A stretch of 64,000 nucleotides of DNA from Monodelphis domestica (GCF_027887165.1 NC_077228.1:103814350-103878349), one strand, 5' to 3'; counted from the stretch's first letter, positions 32,061 to 43,010 are shown. Notes: generated from the letters alone by a model not told the origin. Made by a program: numbers and translations.

Positions 32061-32249
32061 CAGTGATGGCAAACCTTTTGTGGGGTGATGTGAGAAATGT
32101 CTTCAGGAGTCCATGGAGAAGGGGAGGGGAGCAGCCTGGACCTGAGTCCCTCTGGCTTTCTAGTAATGAACTCTGGTGAACTCTGTGCTGAGGGCAAAGA
32201 CACATGTGGCTACAAAGAGGGGCTCTGTGCCATAGGTTTGACACCACAG
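32061..32249. mobile_element. hAT-like MITE, copy 1
   Basis: 189 bp. Ends CAGTGATGGCAAACC and (reverse complement) CTGTGGTGTCAAACC. The body matches 42787-42974 (GAAATGTC, CTCTGGCTTTCTA, TGAACTCTG, GTGCCATAGGTT). Its TSD has decayed. Confidence 0.8.
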
Positions 32250-32479
32250 GCATAGGGCATGGTCAGCTAAGTGGGTTTATTTATATTACCATAGGAATAA
32301 GAACTGGGACTATGATTTCACCAATACAGGGAACTCCCAGATGAGGAATATCTCTCTACCACTATGGGTAGGCACTATTTTCAGCAACTTACTGTCTTAA
32401 AGAGTTGCAGACTGGAAAATCAACATGCAATCCAGAAAAAAAGAAAAATTAAGAATAAAAAAAGAATAAAGGAGCTACC

Positions 32480-32600
32480 TAGAGAAGTGAAAGATTAAGT
32501 ACCTTACTCAGGGTCATTCACCCTTTATGAATCAGAAGCAGGTTGAACCTAGGTCTTCCTGGCTCTGACTGACTCTATCCACCAGGTCATAGCTGCCTTT
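32480..32600 (-). mobile_element. MIR-type SINE fragment, minus
   Basis: TAAGTACCTTACTCAGGGTC, then TTGAACCTAGGTCTTCCTGG. Confidence 0.65.
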
Positions 32601-33539
32601 ATGTCCCAATGACAAATAATTTTGTTCTCTGGTTTTCAGTATTAGTAATACCTTTTCTCCTAGTTTATTATAATGAAGATAGTCCAGAACTGATGTGCAA
32701 AGAAGAATATTTCTATTGACAGAGTTGGGCCAAAATACCAACTGTTCCCTTTCTGTCTCTGCTATAAAAAAAGAGGCAAGACAGCTGATCCAGGATGCCT
32801 CTGTTTAGGTTAATGGAAGGCCCCAAACCTCTGGCAGATGCCTGCCTTATCTCTCATTTACTCTGATCCTCCACTTTCCCCTTGCCCTCTCCAAAGTTCT
32901 GGAAATGAAGGAATGACTTCTATGGCCTCCCCTTAGCTGCCTTCTGACCGATGTGTGCTAGGACCTAGTGTTAGACCTGTTCCTTCACCCCTACTCCCTT
33001 TTCTGGATTTTCTCAGCCTCAGTAAGCAGTTATGTGTGTCTGCATTGCTCTCTCCCTCCCCAGCTGGGAGGGACTAGGAGACCTGCGTAATCTCCACCAA
33101 ACACTTAGCTATCTCAAGGGAGATAGAAGGCTCGGTGAGACTGGGAGTGCATAAACAGCCAGCACTCGTGCTAATGGGGTCTGGGCTGCTGCTCCCCCTG
33201 CTGCCAGACAGCAGGCTGAACTGTACAGACCTCTGTTCAGAGTCAGTTTTCATCAGAGGGTGGACCATCTTTGCCCCTGGCCCCCAGGGTGGCATGATTG
33301 GAGGCCCTCAGGGCTATAGCCAAAAAAATATCCTATGAGTAATTTAGGGAAGTTGCCCAGAAATCATTTGGGAGTTTTATATTGAGCCTTAATGTCCTCT
33401 TTTCCCTGGATGTAGCTTTCAGATGGAAAGTTGGGAAAAAAAAACAAATAAGAATTTGTTTTGTGACTCGTTAATTTTTCATACAATCAAATTACTTTTA
33501 AGTGGCAAGGCAATCTGTTTGATACCCTTTCCTGATATT
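32601..33539. other. Unannotated stretch
   Basis: Non-repetitive to my eye; about 33060-33300 is the most GC-rich part. No exon supported. Confidence 0.45.
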
Positions 33540-33960
33540 TTCTGTCCTGGAGCTTCCTGACTTGGCTGCCTTACCAGGCATTCTATACATTATTCCCCCA
33601 TCACATGAATCTTCATCCCCCCAAACTGACTCACTTCCTATTCTTCTCATTTAGTATGCCATCTCCCCCTTTCCAAGGCCTTTGCATTTGACTGCGCCCA
33701 TGCCTGGAATTCACGTCCACTTAGCATCTGCCAGTTCAAATCCTATCGCCTACAGGGGGCCCTTCCTGATGCCCCCAAGTGATAAAGTCTCCCCCTAAAA
33801 TGACCTTGTATTGATCTTATATTTGCTTATATGGGTGCATGTTGTCTCCTCTGTTAGAATATAAGCGCCTTATGGGCAGAGACCGTTTCATTTTTGTCAT
33901 TTTATTTCCTTTGAGTGATAAAAAAAAAATGCTTAACTAATACTGGTTGATTGATAATGA
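33540..33960 (+). mobile_element. L2 LINE 3' end, plus
   Basis: CATGCCTGGAATTCACGTCC, GGGCCCTTCCTGATGCCCCC, TAAGCGCCTTATGGGCAGAG follow the L2 3' order. Confidence 0.8.
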
Positions 33961-33977
33961 ATACATGTTCATCATAC

Positions 33978-34217
33978 ATTTGTTGTTGTTCAGTTGTTCC
34001 AGTCATGTTCAACTCTTCATGGTCTCATTTGGGATTTTCTTGGCAGGGATATTGAAGTAGTTTGCCATTTGCTTCTCCAGCTCATTTACAGATGAGGAAA
34101 CTGAGGCCAAAAGGGTTAAGTGACTTACCCAGGGTCACACAGCTAGTAAGTGTCTGAGAGCACATCAGCAGCCTTCCTGATACCAGATCTGGCACTCTAT
34201 GCACTATGATGCCTTCC
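33978..34217 (-). mobile_element. SINE-B, minus
   Basis: TTTGTTGTTGTTCAGTTGTT, TTGGGATTTTCTTGGCAGGG, CAGGGTCACACAGCTAGTAA. Confidence 0.9.
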
Positions 34218-34699
34218 CCTCTTCTAACATTTAGGGACATTAATTTTATGATGTGCCAAGACATCCTCCCTGATCATTTGTTGTGTCTTTACCAACAGCT
34301 AGCCTTCTACATACCCACTCCTTGGAGACCCACATTTTATTGCTACCCACTTATGCTCCACTTCCCTATTTTTTTCAGCATGAAATCGCAATAATGGATC
34401 AGTTAACACCACACCAAGCTCTGAGTCATCTCTCTACTTCCCTTCAGCAACCAGAGAGGCCACTCTAGGGACCTTCAGAGCCACGAAAGAATAGGGAGGA
34501 GGACAAGAGCAGTGAAAATGATTTTGATGGCCTTACACCCATGCTCATTATCCGATCCTAACAAAGACCTCTGTTTTGGGTGCCAGGGCTAGGCTTTAGG
34601 GGAAGCTGCTTTGGGGTGGGAGGACCCCTTAGAAAGTGAGAAATCAACAGCACATAAAGGACACTTCTCTGGAGGGTGAGTGTGCTTCGTGAGAAGGGT
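34218..34699. other. Unannotated stretch
   Basis: Nothing recognised. Confidence 0.5.
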
Positions 34700-34795
34700 T
34701 AGGCCATAGGTTCATAAATTTAGAGCTGGAAGAGATGGTAGAGGCCATCAGATCCCTTCATTTTACAAAAGAAGTAAAGTGATGACCAGGTGAAA
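34700..34795 (-). mobile_element. MIR-like fragment, minus
   Basis: AATTTAGAGCTGGAAGAGAT, CCCTTCATTTTACAAAAGAA. Confidence 0.55.
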
Positions 34796-34804
34796 ATAAT
34801 AATT

Positions 34805-34968
34805 GTAAGGTAGCAGAGTAGATAGAGCTTTAGGCCTAGAGAGGGGAGGAATTGGTTGTAAATCCAACCATAGACCCTGGGTAAGTCACTTAACACCATT
34901 TGCCTTGCCCTTGCCCTTCTGTCTCAGAGTTGTTACTAAGATAGAAAATAAGGGTTTTTAAGAAAAAA
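34805..34968 (+). mobile_element. SINE-A, plus
   Basis: AAGGTAGCAGAGTAGATAGA to GTTACTAAGATAGAAAATAA. Confidence 0.8.
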
Positions 34969-35210
34969 ATAATAATTTCTAGCATTTGTATAGTACCTTA
35001 AGGTATACAAAGCATTTTACAACTCCTCACAACAACCTAGAGAGGTAGGTGCTATTATTATCCCCATTTTACAGATGAGGGACCTGAGGCAGAAAGCAGT
35101 GAAGTGACTTGTCCAAGGTCACACAGTTAATAAGCATCTGTGGTCAAATTTGAACTTGGATCTTCTTGACTCTAGGTTTAGCACTGTCCATGGGTCATCT
35201 GACTGCCCCT
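34969..35210 (-). mobile_element. MIR/THER1-type SINE, minus
   Basis: CTAGCATTTGTATAGTACCT, TTATTATCCCCATTTTACAG, AAGGTCACACAGTTAATAAG. A shorter piece follows at 35225-35290. Confidence 0.85.
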
Positions 35211-35333
35211 TAGTAGTAAGTAAACCCCAGAGGCAGGACTTGAACCTACCTGGTTCTTCCTTACATCAAGGTTGATCTCCCAGACTCCCAGTTGTGATAT
35301 GTTCTATTTTACCCATCACTAGTCTTTCTAGCA

Positions 35334-35733
35334 ATGGGCTCTTAACCTGAAGCTGTAAATTAGGATTTAAAACTATTTAATATTTGATAGTTGTATTTAG
35401 CATAATTAGCAAATTCCCTTTGTAATTTTATACATTTTAACACATTACTCTGAGAAAAGGGGTCCATAGACTTCCCCAGACTGCTCAGGGGGCCATGACC
35501 CAGAGAAGGCTAAGAGGGGCAGCTAGGTCACAGAAGTGATGGAGTGCTAAGCCTGGAGCTGGGAGGTCCTGGGTCCAAATCTGCCCTCAGATATTTCCTA
35601 GTTGGCTGACTCTGGGCAAGCCACTTAACCCCAGTCGCTTGGCCCTTGCTCTTCTTCTGTCTTAGAATGGATACTAAGACAGAAGATAAAGGTTTATAAG
35701 AAAAGAAGGCAACTAAGAACTCTTTGCTTTAGG
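35334..35733. mobile_element. Old hAT-like MITE, split by SINE-A
   Basis: Left end GGGCTCTTAACCTGAAG. Body GGTCCATAGACTTCCCCAGA, CTGCTCAGGGGGCCATGACC. The right end, after the SINE, is CTAAGAACTCTTTG. The ends are inverted repeats of the GGTTCTTAACC type known in mammalian hAT MITEs. Confidence 0.55.
35516..35710 (+). mobile_element. SINE-A, plus
   Basis: GGGGCAGCTAGGTCACAGAA to ACTAAGACAGAAGATAAAGG. The target repeat AGAAGGC(AA)CTAAG lies on both sides, inside the hAT-like MITE. Confidence 0.88.
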
Positions 35734-36984
35734 CACTCTGCCTAAAGAGTGGAAATAACTTGACTACTTGCCATATGATAAACTGGGACTTTCTGTTGCC
35801 TTAGGGATCTGCTTTAAGCTAAGGATGAGTCAAGAAGATAATGGATCGGTTTCCCACTTGCCTTTGGTCTCCGTAGCCCTAGATCTTCCTGGTTTTCTTG
35901 GGACCTTTGCTGAGCACAATTCTTGCTGAGCCCCCATAATGTTTGTACCTGTCCTGGCAAAGCTGGCTCAGACCTCGATTTCCTCTTGACAGTGTGATTA
36001 CCATGCCCCCTTCTTGGGTCAGGCAGAGGGGCCCATCCAGAGTTGGCAAAGGAGCAGTAGGAGAGTCAAGCCAGGCTGTATCCATGAGAAGCCAGCTGCT
36101 CAGCCATCTGCACACCGGCCTCTAAAATAGGCTAATCATATTGGCATATAGTGGGGGGCACTTCCTGAGCGACCATGAACCCCAAGGGCTCCAAGAGGGA
36201 GGGGATACATACAGCAGCAAACTGAGAAGAGAGAGTGAACCCTGTCTGGGGAAAGATGTGTGTCTGTTCTGAAATGTATGGTCTTACCCTGGGCTACTCA
36301 GCCTGCCAGACTGCAAGCCTCTGGGGGTGATGGGGGTGGGGAGACTGGCTAGGGCTTTGTTCAGTACATCCCATCTATTGTCCCTCCTGGCCCGTGTTTC
36401 TAGGGCGTTATAAATAGTACGGGAGCCAGCAGGAAAATCCACAGATGTGACTGCAGGGAAAGAGGTGGGTGGGTAGGAGAGAGAGGATGTAGGATAGTGA
36501 GAGATTTGAAATGATGGGAGAGAAACTGATGGACCTGAGTGCAGTACAAACTGGAGCTGTCTCCATGGCAATGGACCACTGCAGGAGGGCCCAGTCTAAG
36601 AGATGCTCCAGGGAGCTCCTCAGGCCCAGGAATCAAACATCAGACTGACAGATTATGAAGCCAGAAAAGTCCCTTGCTGGGAGTCAGACCTGACCTGCCT
36701 GTTCCCTTCTCTAGCCTCTGTCTCTGCACAGCTCAGAGAGAAACCACACCTCCACTGCCCACCCCCCACCCCCACCCCAGTCACAGACTCCCTAAATTGT
36801 TGTCCCCTTTTTAGAGTCCCATCTTAAATCCCTCTGCTATGTGTAATGTACCTGGAGGCAGCTGTCAAATTGCCTGGGAGTAATAGGCATAGAATAAATA
36901 CAAGAGAATTCCCTCTTTCCAAAGCATACTGCATGGAGGGAACAGGAAGGACTCTTATTTCCTCTGCCCTTCTCGGGGGCCCCT
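35734..36984. other. Unannotated stretch
   Basis: 1.25 kb without a recognised repeat. Overlapping frames of 60-95 codons on both strands show no domain. Confidence 0.45.
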
Positions 36985-37085
36985 CCATCAATCAATAGCA
37001 AGCATTTAGTGCCTTTTGAATGCCAAGCACTGTGCTAGGCACTACAAATACAGAGAGAAAAAGGGAAAAAAGCCTGCACCTCCAA
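36985..37085 (+). mobile_element. Old mammalian repeat of the 'GTGCTAGG' type
   Basis: TTTTGAATGCCAAGCACTGT, GCTAGGCACTACAAATACAG. Confidence 0.5.
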
Positions 37086-37419
37086 GAAGATTGTGACCTC
37101 CCCAGACCTTGAATGTAAATAACATGTATTAAATGTGGTCAGTCAGAATCTGAGGCTATCATACTAGGGGGATAAGAAGAACTTCGGTGTAGACCTGGGA
37201 ATCTTCTCAGCCTTCCAGCTCCTATTTCTTTGTTCTCCAGATTCCCGGATCCTGAGTTCTTTGGCTGAATCAGTTAGAGACCCATAAAACAGATTAGAAG
37301 GACCTCATAGAACATCTAGTCCAACAGGACCATCCTGGTAATAAGTGCCAGTCAGGATTCAGATTTGGCTCCTCTGATTACAGAGGGCTCTTTCCATGTT
37401 ATATGAGGAGGGGGAGGTT

Positions 37420-37785
37420 AATAATAGGTGGCATTTACTTAGATAGCATTTTAAAATTTGTCAAGCACTTTACACAAGGGTAGCTAGATGGCACAGTGGA
37501 TAGAGAACCAGATATGGAGACAGAAGGTCCTGGTTTCAAATCTAGCCTTGGACATTTTTTGGGCAACTCACCTAACTCAAATTGCCTAGTCCTTATGGCT
37601 CTTCTGCCTTGGAACCAATACTTAGTATTGATTCTGAAATGGAAGGTAAGGGTTTAAATGAAAATTTTAGCCTCTGCCATCTACTACCCATGTGACTTTG
37701 GGCAAATCACTTCCTCTATCTAGGTCTCTGTTTCCTCCTCTACAAATGAGGAGATTTGACTAGATGATCTCTGAAATCCCTTTAT
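37420..37785. mobile_element. MIR (minus), SINE-A (plus), MIR (plus) cluster
   Basis: 37420-37476: AGGTGGCATTTACTTAGATA, MIR reverse. 37477-37663: GGGTAGCTAGATGGCACAGT to GAAATGGAAGGTAAGGG, SINE-A plus. 37668-37785: TGACTTTGGGCAAATCACTT, GACTAGATGATCTCTGAAAT, MIR plus. Confidence 0.8.
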
Positions 37786-37850
37786 AATTTATTTTATTTT
37801 AACCAATTGCATGTATCAACAGTGAAATCCCTTTCTAGTGCTAAATCCTA

Positions 37851-37945
37851 CATGACCTGCCAAAGGCCACACAGTGAGTAGCTTACTGGCAAAATATGAC
37901 CTGGAACCCAAGCCCCTGACCCACAGTCTAGTTCTCCTCCTCCCC
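37851..37945 (-). mobile_element. MIR fragment, minus
   Basis: TGACCTGCCAAAGGCCACAC, GTGAGTAGCTTACTGG. Confidence 0.55.
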
Positions 37946-38236
37946 CACCATGCTTCCTCCAATCCCCTGTCACAGTGGGCAGCTAGAAGACTGGGAGAAA
38001 AGGTCACTGGTTCCCCTGCAGAACTGAAACTTGTTCTCAGATATAATCTGAGTTGGCCCAGCTGGTCCATCCGCTTCCCTGGGAGGTCTGCTCAGGAGAG
38101 TAATCCTGAGATGAGTACAAGATGCTGAATTACCTTGCCGTTGGAATGGGAAAGATAGAGGCAGAGGTGAAGGGGGGGGGGTTATATTTTATTACCAAAG
38201 TATCACTTTCATATCTAAAGGCAGGGGAATAACTAG

Positions 38237-38467
38237 TGTTGTTTAGTCATTTCAGTCATTTCTGACTCTTTGTGACCCCATTTAGGATTTTCTTGACAAA
38301 GATGGTTTGCCGTTTCTTTCTCTGCTTCATTTTATAGTTGAGGAAATTGAGGCAAATAGGGTGAAGTGACTTATCCAGAATCATACAGTTAGTAAATATC
38401 TGGGACTAGATTTGAACTCTGGAGTCTTCCTGACTTAAAGTCTGGCATTCTATCTACTAGCTGCCCC
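38237..38467 (-). mobile_element. SINE-B, minus
   Basis: GTGTTGTTTAGTCATTTCAG to TATCTACTAGCTGCCCCA. ATAACTA occurs on both sides. Confidence 0.88.
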
Positions 38468-39133
38468 AGAGTGATAACTACTATAGGTCAAATGATGCTT
38501 TGCCTCACCTGTTCACACCTGGCTGAACTTCCTCCCCATGGCCATCACTATCCCTACACCTAGCTTCATAGCCTAGACCAACATGCCACAATTATCCCAC
38601 CATCCACTTCAGGTATAGTTCTCCCTCCCAAGAGAAGGGCAGACTGGTCCTCTAACTTGAAGGGGATAGAGGAAGGGATAGGGATAAGGCCTTAGGATAG
38701 GGATGCTGTAAAGAAAGGGATCCTGGACTGGTAACCTTTTCCCAGAGCCTGCCCTAACTCTTACTCCCATATCGCCATAAAACAACATGGTTGAATTTTC
38801 CTCTGCTCTACTGCCCCCTGGGAAAAATTCCTACTTCCAGCCCTTCTGATAGGTGATGACACATGTCTGTTTTCAAAGAAATGGGCAGGACTCCAGAGCA
38901 CTCACCTTCTGCCATAGTGAATGTGACACAACTCATTTGTATTATATTCTTCAAAGAGAAACTGGGTAGTAAATGATCATCCTCATCATCCTAAAGCCTT
39001 TATGGCCCAACATGGTACAGCTATCTTAAGTGTCAAGTGTGTGCAGAGACCCATGATAAGAAATTAGAGGATCACTTTCCTTTTCAAGTGGAGCCTAGAT
39101 GGCTCCTGGATGGCAAGGTTTAGATAAGCCACG
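38468..39133. other. Unannotated stretch
   Basis: Nothing recognised. Confidence 0.5.
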
Positions 39134-39310
39134 AGCCACTGGGCGACTCAGTGAACATGCTCCGCCAGGCTTGAAAATTAGAGGACATGGGTTCAAATTT
39201 GACCTCAGACAATTCCAAGTCACAACCCCAATTGCCTAACCCTTACCACTTTTCTTCCTTGGAACCAATACTTAGCAGTGATTCTTAGAAGGTAAGGATT
39301 TAAAAAAAAA
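39134..39310 (+). mobile_element. SINE-A, plus, diverged
   Basis: CACTGGGCGACTCAGTGAAC, CCTTGGAACCAATACTTAGC, then an A12 end. Confidence 0.75.
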
Positions 39311-39359
39311 AAAGATAAACTATAATCCTGGCATCCTGGATTATAAAGTCTACTAAAGA

Positions 39360-39470
39360 ATCAAGACCCTGATGTGAATTATTGTGAACTCCTTGGAAGC
39401 AGACATTATTTCATGTATTCCCAGTACATAGCACACAGCAGGAATCAAATGCTTGTTAATTGATTGACTG
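39360..39470 (+). mobile_element. L2 3' end, plus
   Basis: GTGAACTCCTTGGAAGCAGA, CACACAGCAGGAATCAAATG. Confidence 0.65.
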
Positions 39471-39720
39471 ATATACAATATAAACCTCTCAATTCATGCA
39501 GAGTGAATTGTGCTGACAGAATCTCTTCCTGGTATGGACTTAATGTTTATAACAGATAACACGAATATGAATAGACATGGAACATACTTTAAAATGACTG
39601 AATAACAAATGGTGAATGGAAATTTTAAGTAAACAAGGTTAACAATTTGAATAGTACATGAATGAATGATAAAAAACAGTTATTAAGTGCTCACAATTTT
39701 CCAGGCACTGAGCTAAGCTT

Positions 39721-39980
39721 TTGCTCAATTATTTCAGTTGTGCCCAGTTCTTGGTGTCCCCATTTGGAGTTTTCTTGGCAGAGACAATGGAATGGCTTGC
39801 CACTTCCTTCTCCAGCTCATTTTTCAGATGAGAAAACTGAAGCAAACAGGGTGAAGGGACTTGCCCAAGGTCATATTGTTAGTAAGTGTCTGAGGTCAGA
39901 TTTGAGCTTGGGAAGATGAATCTTCCCAACTCCATGCACTCTATATGCTCTATGAACCATGGCATCACCTAGCTACCCCT
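39721..39980 (-). mobile_element. SINE-B, minus
   Basis: TGCTCAATTATTTCAGTTGT, GGAGTTTTCTTGGCAGAGAC, CATCACCTAGCTACCCCT. It cuts into a repeat starting at 39658 (GTGCTCACAATTTTCCAGGC). Confidence 0.88.
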
Positions 39981-40007
39981 CTGATCTGAGCACCAGGAGT
40001 ATACATA

Positions 40008-40328
40008 CAGTTATCCTTTCCACATCAACTTTCCCCATCATAATTTTGATATATCATGAGTCCGCATAAGAAATTAAATGGGAATTTTGGGGAAGTTTTG
40101 TGGAAGGCACAGATGACATGCAAAGGATAGCAGATGACCCAGAAAAAGTTTAGAAACTCAGAAATGCACAGTTAACCCAAATTTTACAAGAAGGTACTGT
40201 AAATACCCCATAAAAGCTATTTTGACTTTTCCCCTTATATAAAGGAAAGGCTAAATTTTTTTGCACAGATTTCCCATGTTGTGGGGGCACTGTGCCCCCA
40301 AATTCCCATGATGTGGAAAGGATAGCTG
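40008..40328. mobile_element. pogo/Tigger-like MITE with TA target
   Basis: 321 bp. Left end CAGTTATCCTTTCCACATCA; the right end reverse complement differs at one of these 20 bases. TA lies on each side (40006-40007, 40329-40330). CAG...CTG ends at TA targets are the pogo/Tigger pattern. No transposase frame. A perfect 9-bp stem (GGGGGCAC/GTGCCCCC) sits near the right end. Confidence 0.78.
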
Positions 40329-40456
40329 TATAATCAAAAGAGATAGCTCTCTTTAGGACAGTTAGGGAAACAATTGTATAAGTAAAGAGGAATTACAGGT
40401 AGGGCAGGGAGAGTGAGAGATTTGTTAGAGCTTTATGTTTGGATGGAAAATGTATA

Positions 40457-40612
40457 AGGATAGCTAATATTTACACAGAGTGTCCCAAAAGTCTCAGGGC
40501 ACTTGAAGCTTATTTTTGATTGGAGAAGCTTAAAATACACTAAGACTTTTGGGATGCCTTACGTATATGCCTTAAGGTTTGCAAGGCACTTTCCATATGT
40601 TATCTCATTGAA
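40457..40612 (-). mobile_element. MIR SINE, minus, split by a mariner MITE
   Basis: AGGATAGCTAATATTTACA before and CCTTAAGGTTTGCAAGGCAC, CATATGTTATCTCATTG after the insert are continuous in other MIR copies of the window. Confidence 0.75.
40476..40561. mobile_element. Mariner MITE, ~86-bp palindrome
   Basis: The arms pair base for base around 40518/40519 without indels: GTCCCAAAAGTCTCAG against CTAAGACTTTTGGGAT, and AAGCTT against AAGCTT, with a 14-bp loop. The TGTCCCAAAAGTCTTAG words match mariner terminal repeats. The TA target is not cleanly kept. Confidence 0.8.
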
Positions 40613-40909
40613 GGAGGCTGGGCTTGCCTTTAGCTCCTTTTCTTCCGATCGGACTGGGAAAATTTCCTCCAAAGTAGTAAAGGGAAGATTTCAGGAGCAT
40701 CTGGAATAATATAAGAAGCAGCCTGCAAACAGGATATTCCAGGTGTATGGCCCACATTACAAGCAATCTGGGAGGCAGGAGTGAGAGGATCCTCTACAGG
40801 GGCAACTGAGCATATTTACCTGAAATTACTAGAGGGAACAATAGTGAATTGAGGTTCAAAAAAAATCAATTACTCACATATCAAATGCTCAAAAATTAAT
40901 TAATTAATC
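40613..40909. other. Unannotated stretch
   Basis: Nothing recognised. Confidence 0.4.
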
Positions 40910-41113
40910 TTTTTTTTTAAACTCTTACCTTCTATCTTTGAACTGATGCTGAACATCAGCTCCAAGGCAGAAGAGCAGTAAGGACTAGGCAATAGGGGTT
41001 AAGTGACTTGCCCAGGGTCACAAAGCTAGTAAGGGTCTGAGATCAGATTTGAACCCAGAAATCTCCAGTCTCCAGACCTGGCTCTCAAACCACTGAGTCA
41101 TCTAGCTGTCCCT
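40910..41113 (-). mobile_element. SINE-A, minus
   Basis: T8-AAACTCTTACCTTC to GTCATCTAGCTGTCCC. An odd GATGCTGAACATC mini-palindrome replaces the usual AATACTAAGTATT. Confidence 0.85.
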
Positions 41114-41170
41114 TACAGTACCACTTTTTGCATGAAGCCTTTTCTGGCCTGCCTTTCCAGCTGTTAGTAT

Positions 41171-41418
41171 TTTTTTATTGTTGTTCAATCATTTTAGTCA
41201 TAGCTGACTCTTTGTGACTCTATTTGAGTTTTTCTTGACAAGGAAAATGGTTTATTCTATCCTTCTTCAGCATATTTTACAGATGAGGAAACTGAGGCCA
41301 GTAAAGTTAAGTGGCATGCCAAGAATAACACAGCTAGTAAGTGTCTGAGGTTAAATTTGAACACAAATCTTCCTGACTCCAGGTCTAGTACTCTCTCCAC
41401 TATACCACCCAGCTTGTC
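41171..41418 (-). mobile_element. SINE-B, minus
   Basis: TTATTGTTGTTCAATCATTT, AGATGAGGAAACTGAGGCCA, CTATACCACCCAGCTTGTCC. Confidence 0.88.
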
Positions 41419-41419
41419 C

Positions 41420-41537
41420 AAAAGGTTGTGACATGCCTAGTATCACACAGCTAGGGGACGTCAGAGGCCAGATTTGAATTCAACACCTCCTGTCTCTCTA
41501 GGCCTGTCTCTCTCTCCACTATACTACCTAGCTGCCT
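41420..41537 (-). mobile_element. SINE fragment, minus
   Basis: TATCACACAGCTAGGGGACG to CTACCTAGCTGCCTCTG. Confidence 0.7.
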
Positions 41538-41779
41538 CTGTGACTTTCCCTTCTACAATTAACTCACATCTATGTTGTATATACTCCTATTTGTACATGT
41601 AGTCTTTCCTGATACAACGTAAGCTCTGGGGAGAGTCATTGTTCCATTTTTGGTTTTAGGTCTCCAGCACTTAGCCAGTTCCTGGCATTTGGCAAGTACT
41701 TAATAAATACTTTGTGATTCATTGCTTGCAGTGAGAAAGATATGGAGCTTTTAGTGGACTTACTATGAGTCAACAGTAT

Positions 41780-41925
41780 GACCCAGAAGTGAAAAAAGGG
41801 CCAGAGTTAAGATCAGGATTAGAGTTGGACTACTTAAATAGGTGCTTAGCATCCAGCTGTGTGAACCTGAGCAAGTCACTTAACCCCACTGGCTTGCCCT
41901 TCTGTCTTAGAGAAGGAAAAAAAAA
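41780..41925 (+). mobile_element. SINE-A, plus, diverged
   Basis: AGCTGTGTGAACCTGAGCAA, CTTGCCCTTCTGTCTTAGAG and an A10 end. Confidence 0.65.
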
Positions 41926-42049
41926 AGCAAGATACCCATATAGAAATTTCTTTTCATCTGAACCTATAAACCCATTTGTGAAGGGAACACTAGTGGGAAT
42001 ATTCCTTCCACTGACCCAGATCAACTTAACTATAATACAGAGTTTTGTT

Positions 42050-42265
42050 GTCATGGAGTAATGGGTAGAGAGCTTGGTCTTAGAGTCAAGAAGACATGGA
42101 TTCAAGTCTTTCCTCTAACTTATGCTGGCTCTATGATCATAGGTGAGTCACATTCCCTCTCCATGCAACTCCCTAAACTATACATTGGGGTAGGTAGGTG
42201 GTACAGTGGTTTGAGCACTGGGCCTGGAGTTAGGAAGATCTGAGTTAAAATCTGGCCTGACATTT
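42050..42265 (+). mobile_element. MIR and truncated SINE head, plus
   Basis: 42050-42183: GAGTCAAGAAGACATGGATT, MIR. 42186-42265: GGTAGGTAGGTGGTACAGTG, GTTAGGAAGATCTGAGTTAA, a SINE head that stops where the CR1/L3 segment begins. Confidence 0.65.
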
Positions 42266-43010
42266 ATTAGAATGAGGGAGGAGTTAATCTCATTATACTC
42301 TGCATTGGTCAAATCACATCTGGAATATTGGGTTCCCCTCTGGGCAGTACATTTCAGAATAATATTGACAAAAATGAGTATATACAAATGAAAATAATCA
42401 GGACAATGAATGATGGGAAATTATGCCTTTTGTAGGTGAATAGAAGGAATTGGGGATGTTTAGCTTGGAGTAGAGAAGACTCAGAATGGAAATAATAATT
42501 GTTTCAGTAAATTTGATTTTGAAATGAAAAAGACATTAGACTTTTTTCTTCTTTGTCGTTTAGGACAGAACTAAGACTGGTGGATAGAAGTTGCAGTCAG
42601 ATATATTATATATATATATATATATATATAATGAGAAATCTATTTAAAGGCATCCAAAAGTGAGGTGGGTTCATTCAAGAGGTGATAACTTCCATTTTCA
42701 AATGGAGACTGGATGGTCACTTGTAATACTATATATTGTAAAAAGAATTCCCTATTTTGATTCAGATTGAACTATATGACCTATGACAGTGATGGCAAAC
42801 CTTTTAGAAGGGCAGGGGATATAAGAAATGTCCTCAGGCATGCAAGGGAGAAGGGAACAGACTGGCCCCACATCTCTCTGGCTTTCTAATGATGAACTCT
42901 GCTGAGCTCTGTGCTAGGATGATGACTGTATGTCCACAGAGAGGGCTCTGAGTGCCATAGGTTCGCCATTACAGACCTATGAAATCTCTTCCAAATGGAA
43001 TTCCATTAAA
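42266..43010 (+). mobile_element. CR1/L3-type LINE 3' end, plus, split by a hAT MITE
   Basis: TCAAATCACATCTGGAATAT, TTGGGTTCCCCTCTGGGCAG, GACTGGATGGTCACTTG, GAACTATATGACCTATGA then, after the MITE, AATCTCTTCCAAATGG. This is the usual order of CR1-clade 3' ends. A (TA)n patch lies at 42608-42630. Confidence 0.75.
42787..42974. mobile_element. hAT-like MITE, copy 2, perfect 8-bp TSD
   Basis: 188 bp. Terminal repeats CAGTGATGGCAAACCT and (reverse complement) CTGTAATGGCGAACCT. The target octamer ACCTATGA lies on both sides (42779-42786, 42975-42982); 8 bp is the hAT signature. It interrupts a CR1/L3 3' end. Confidence 0.93.

Larger units (their letters stand above)
41114..41730 (+). mobile_element. 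L2 LINE 3' end, plus, split by SINEs
   Basis: GCATGAAGCCTTTTCTGGCC before and CCAGCACTTAGCCAGTTCCT, GGCAAGTACTTAATAAATAC after. SINE-B at 41171-41418 and a second minus SINE piece at 41420-41537 lie inside. Confidence 0.75.
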
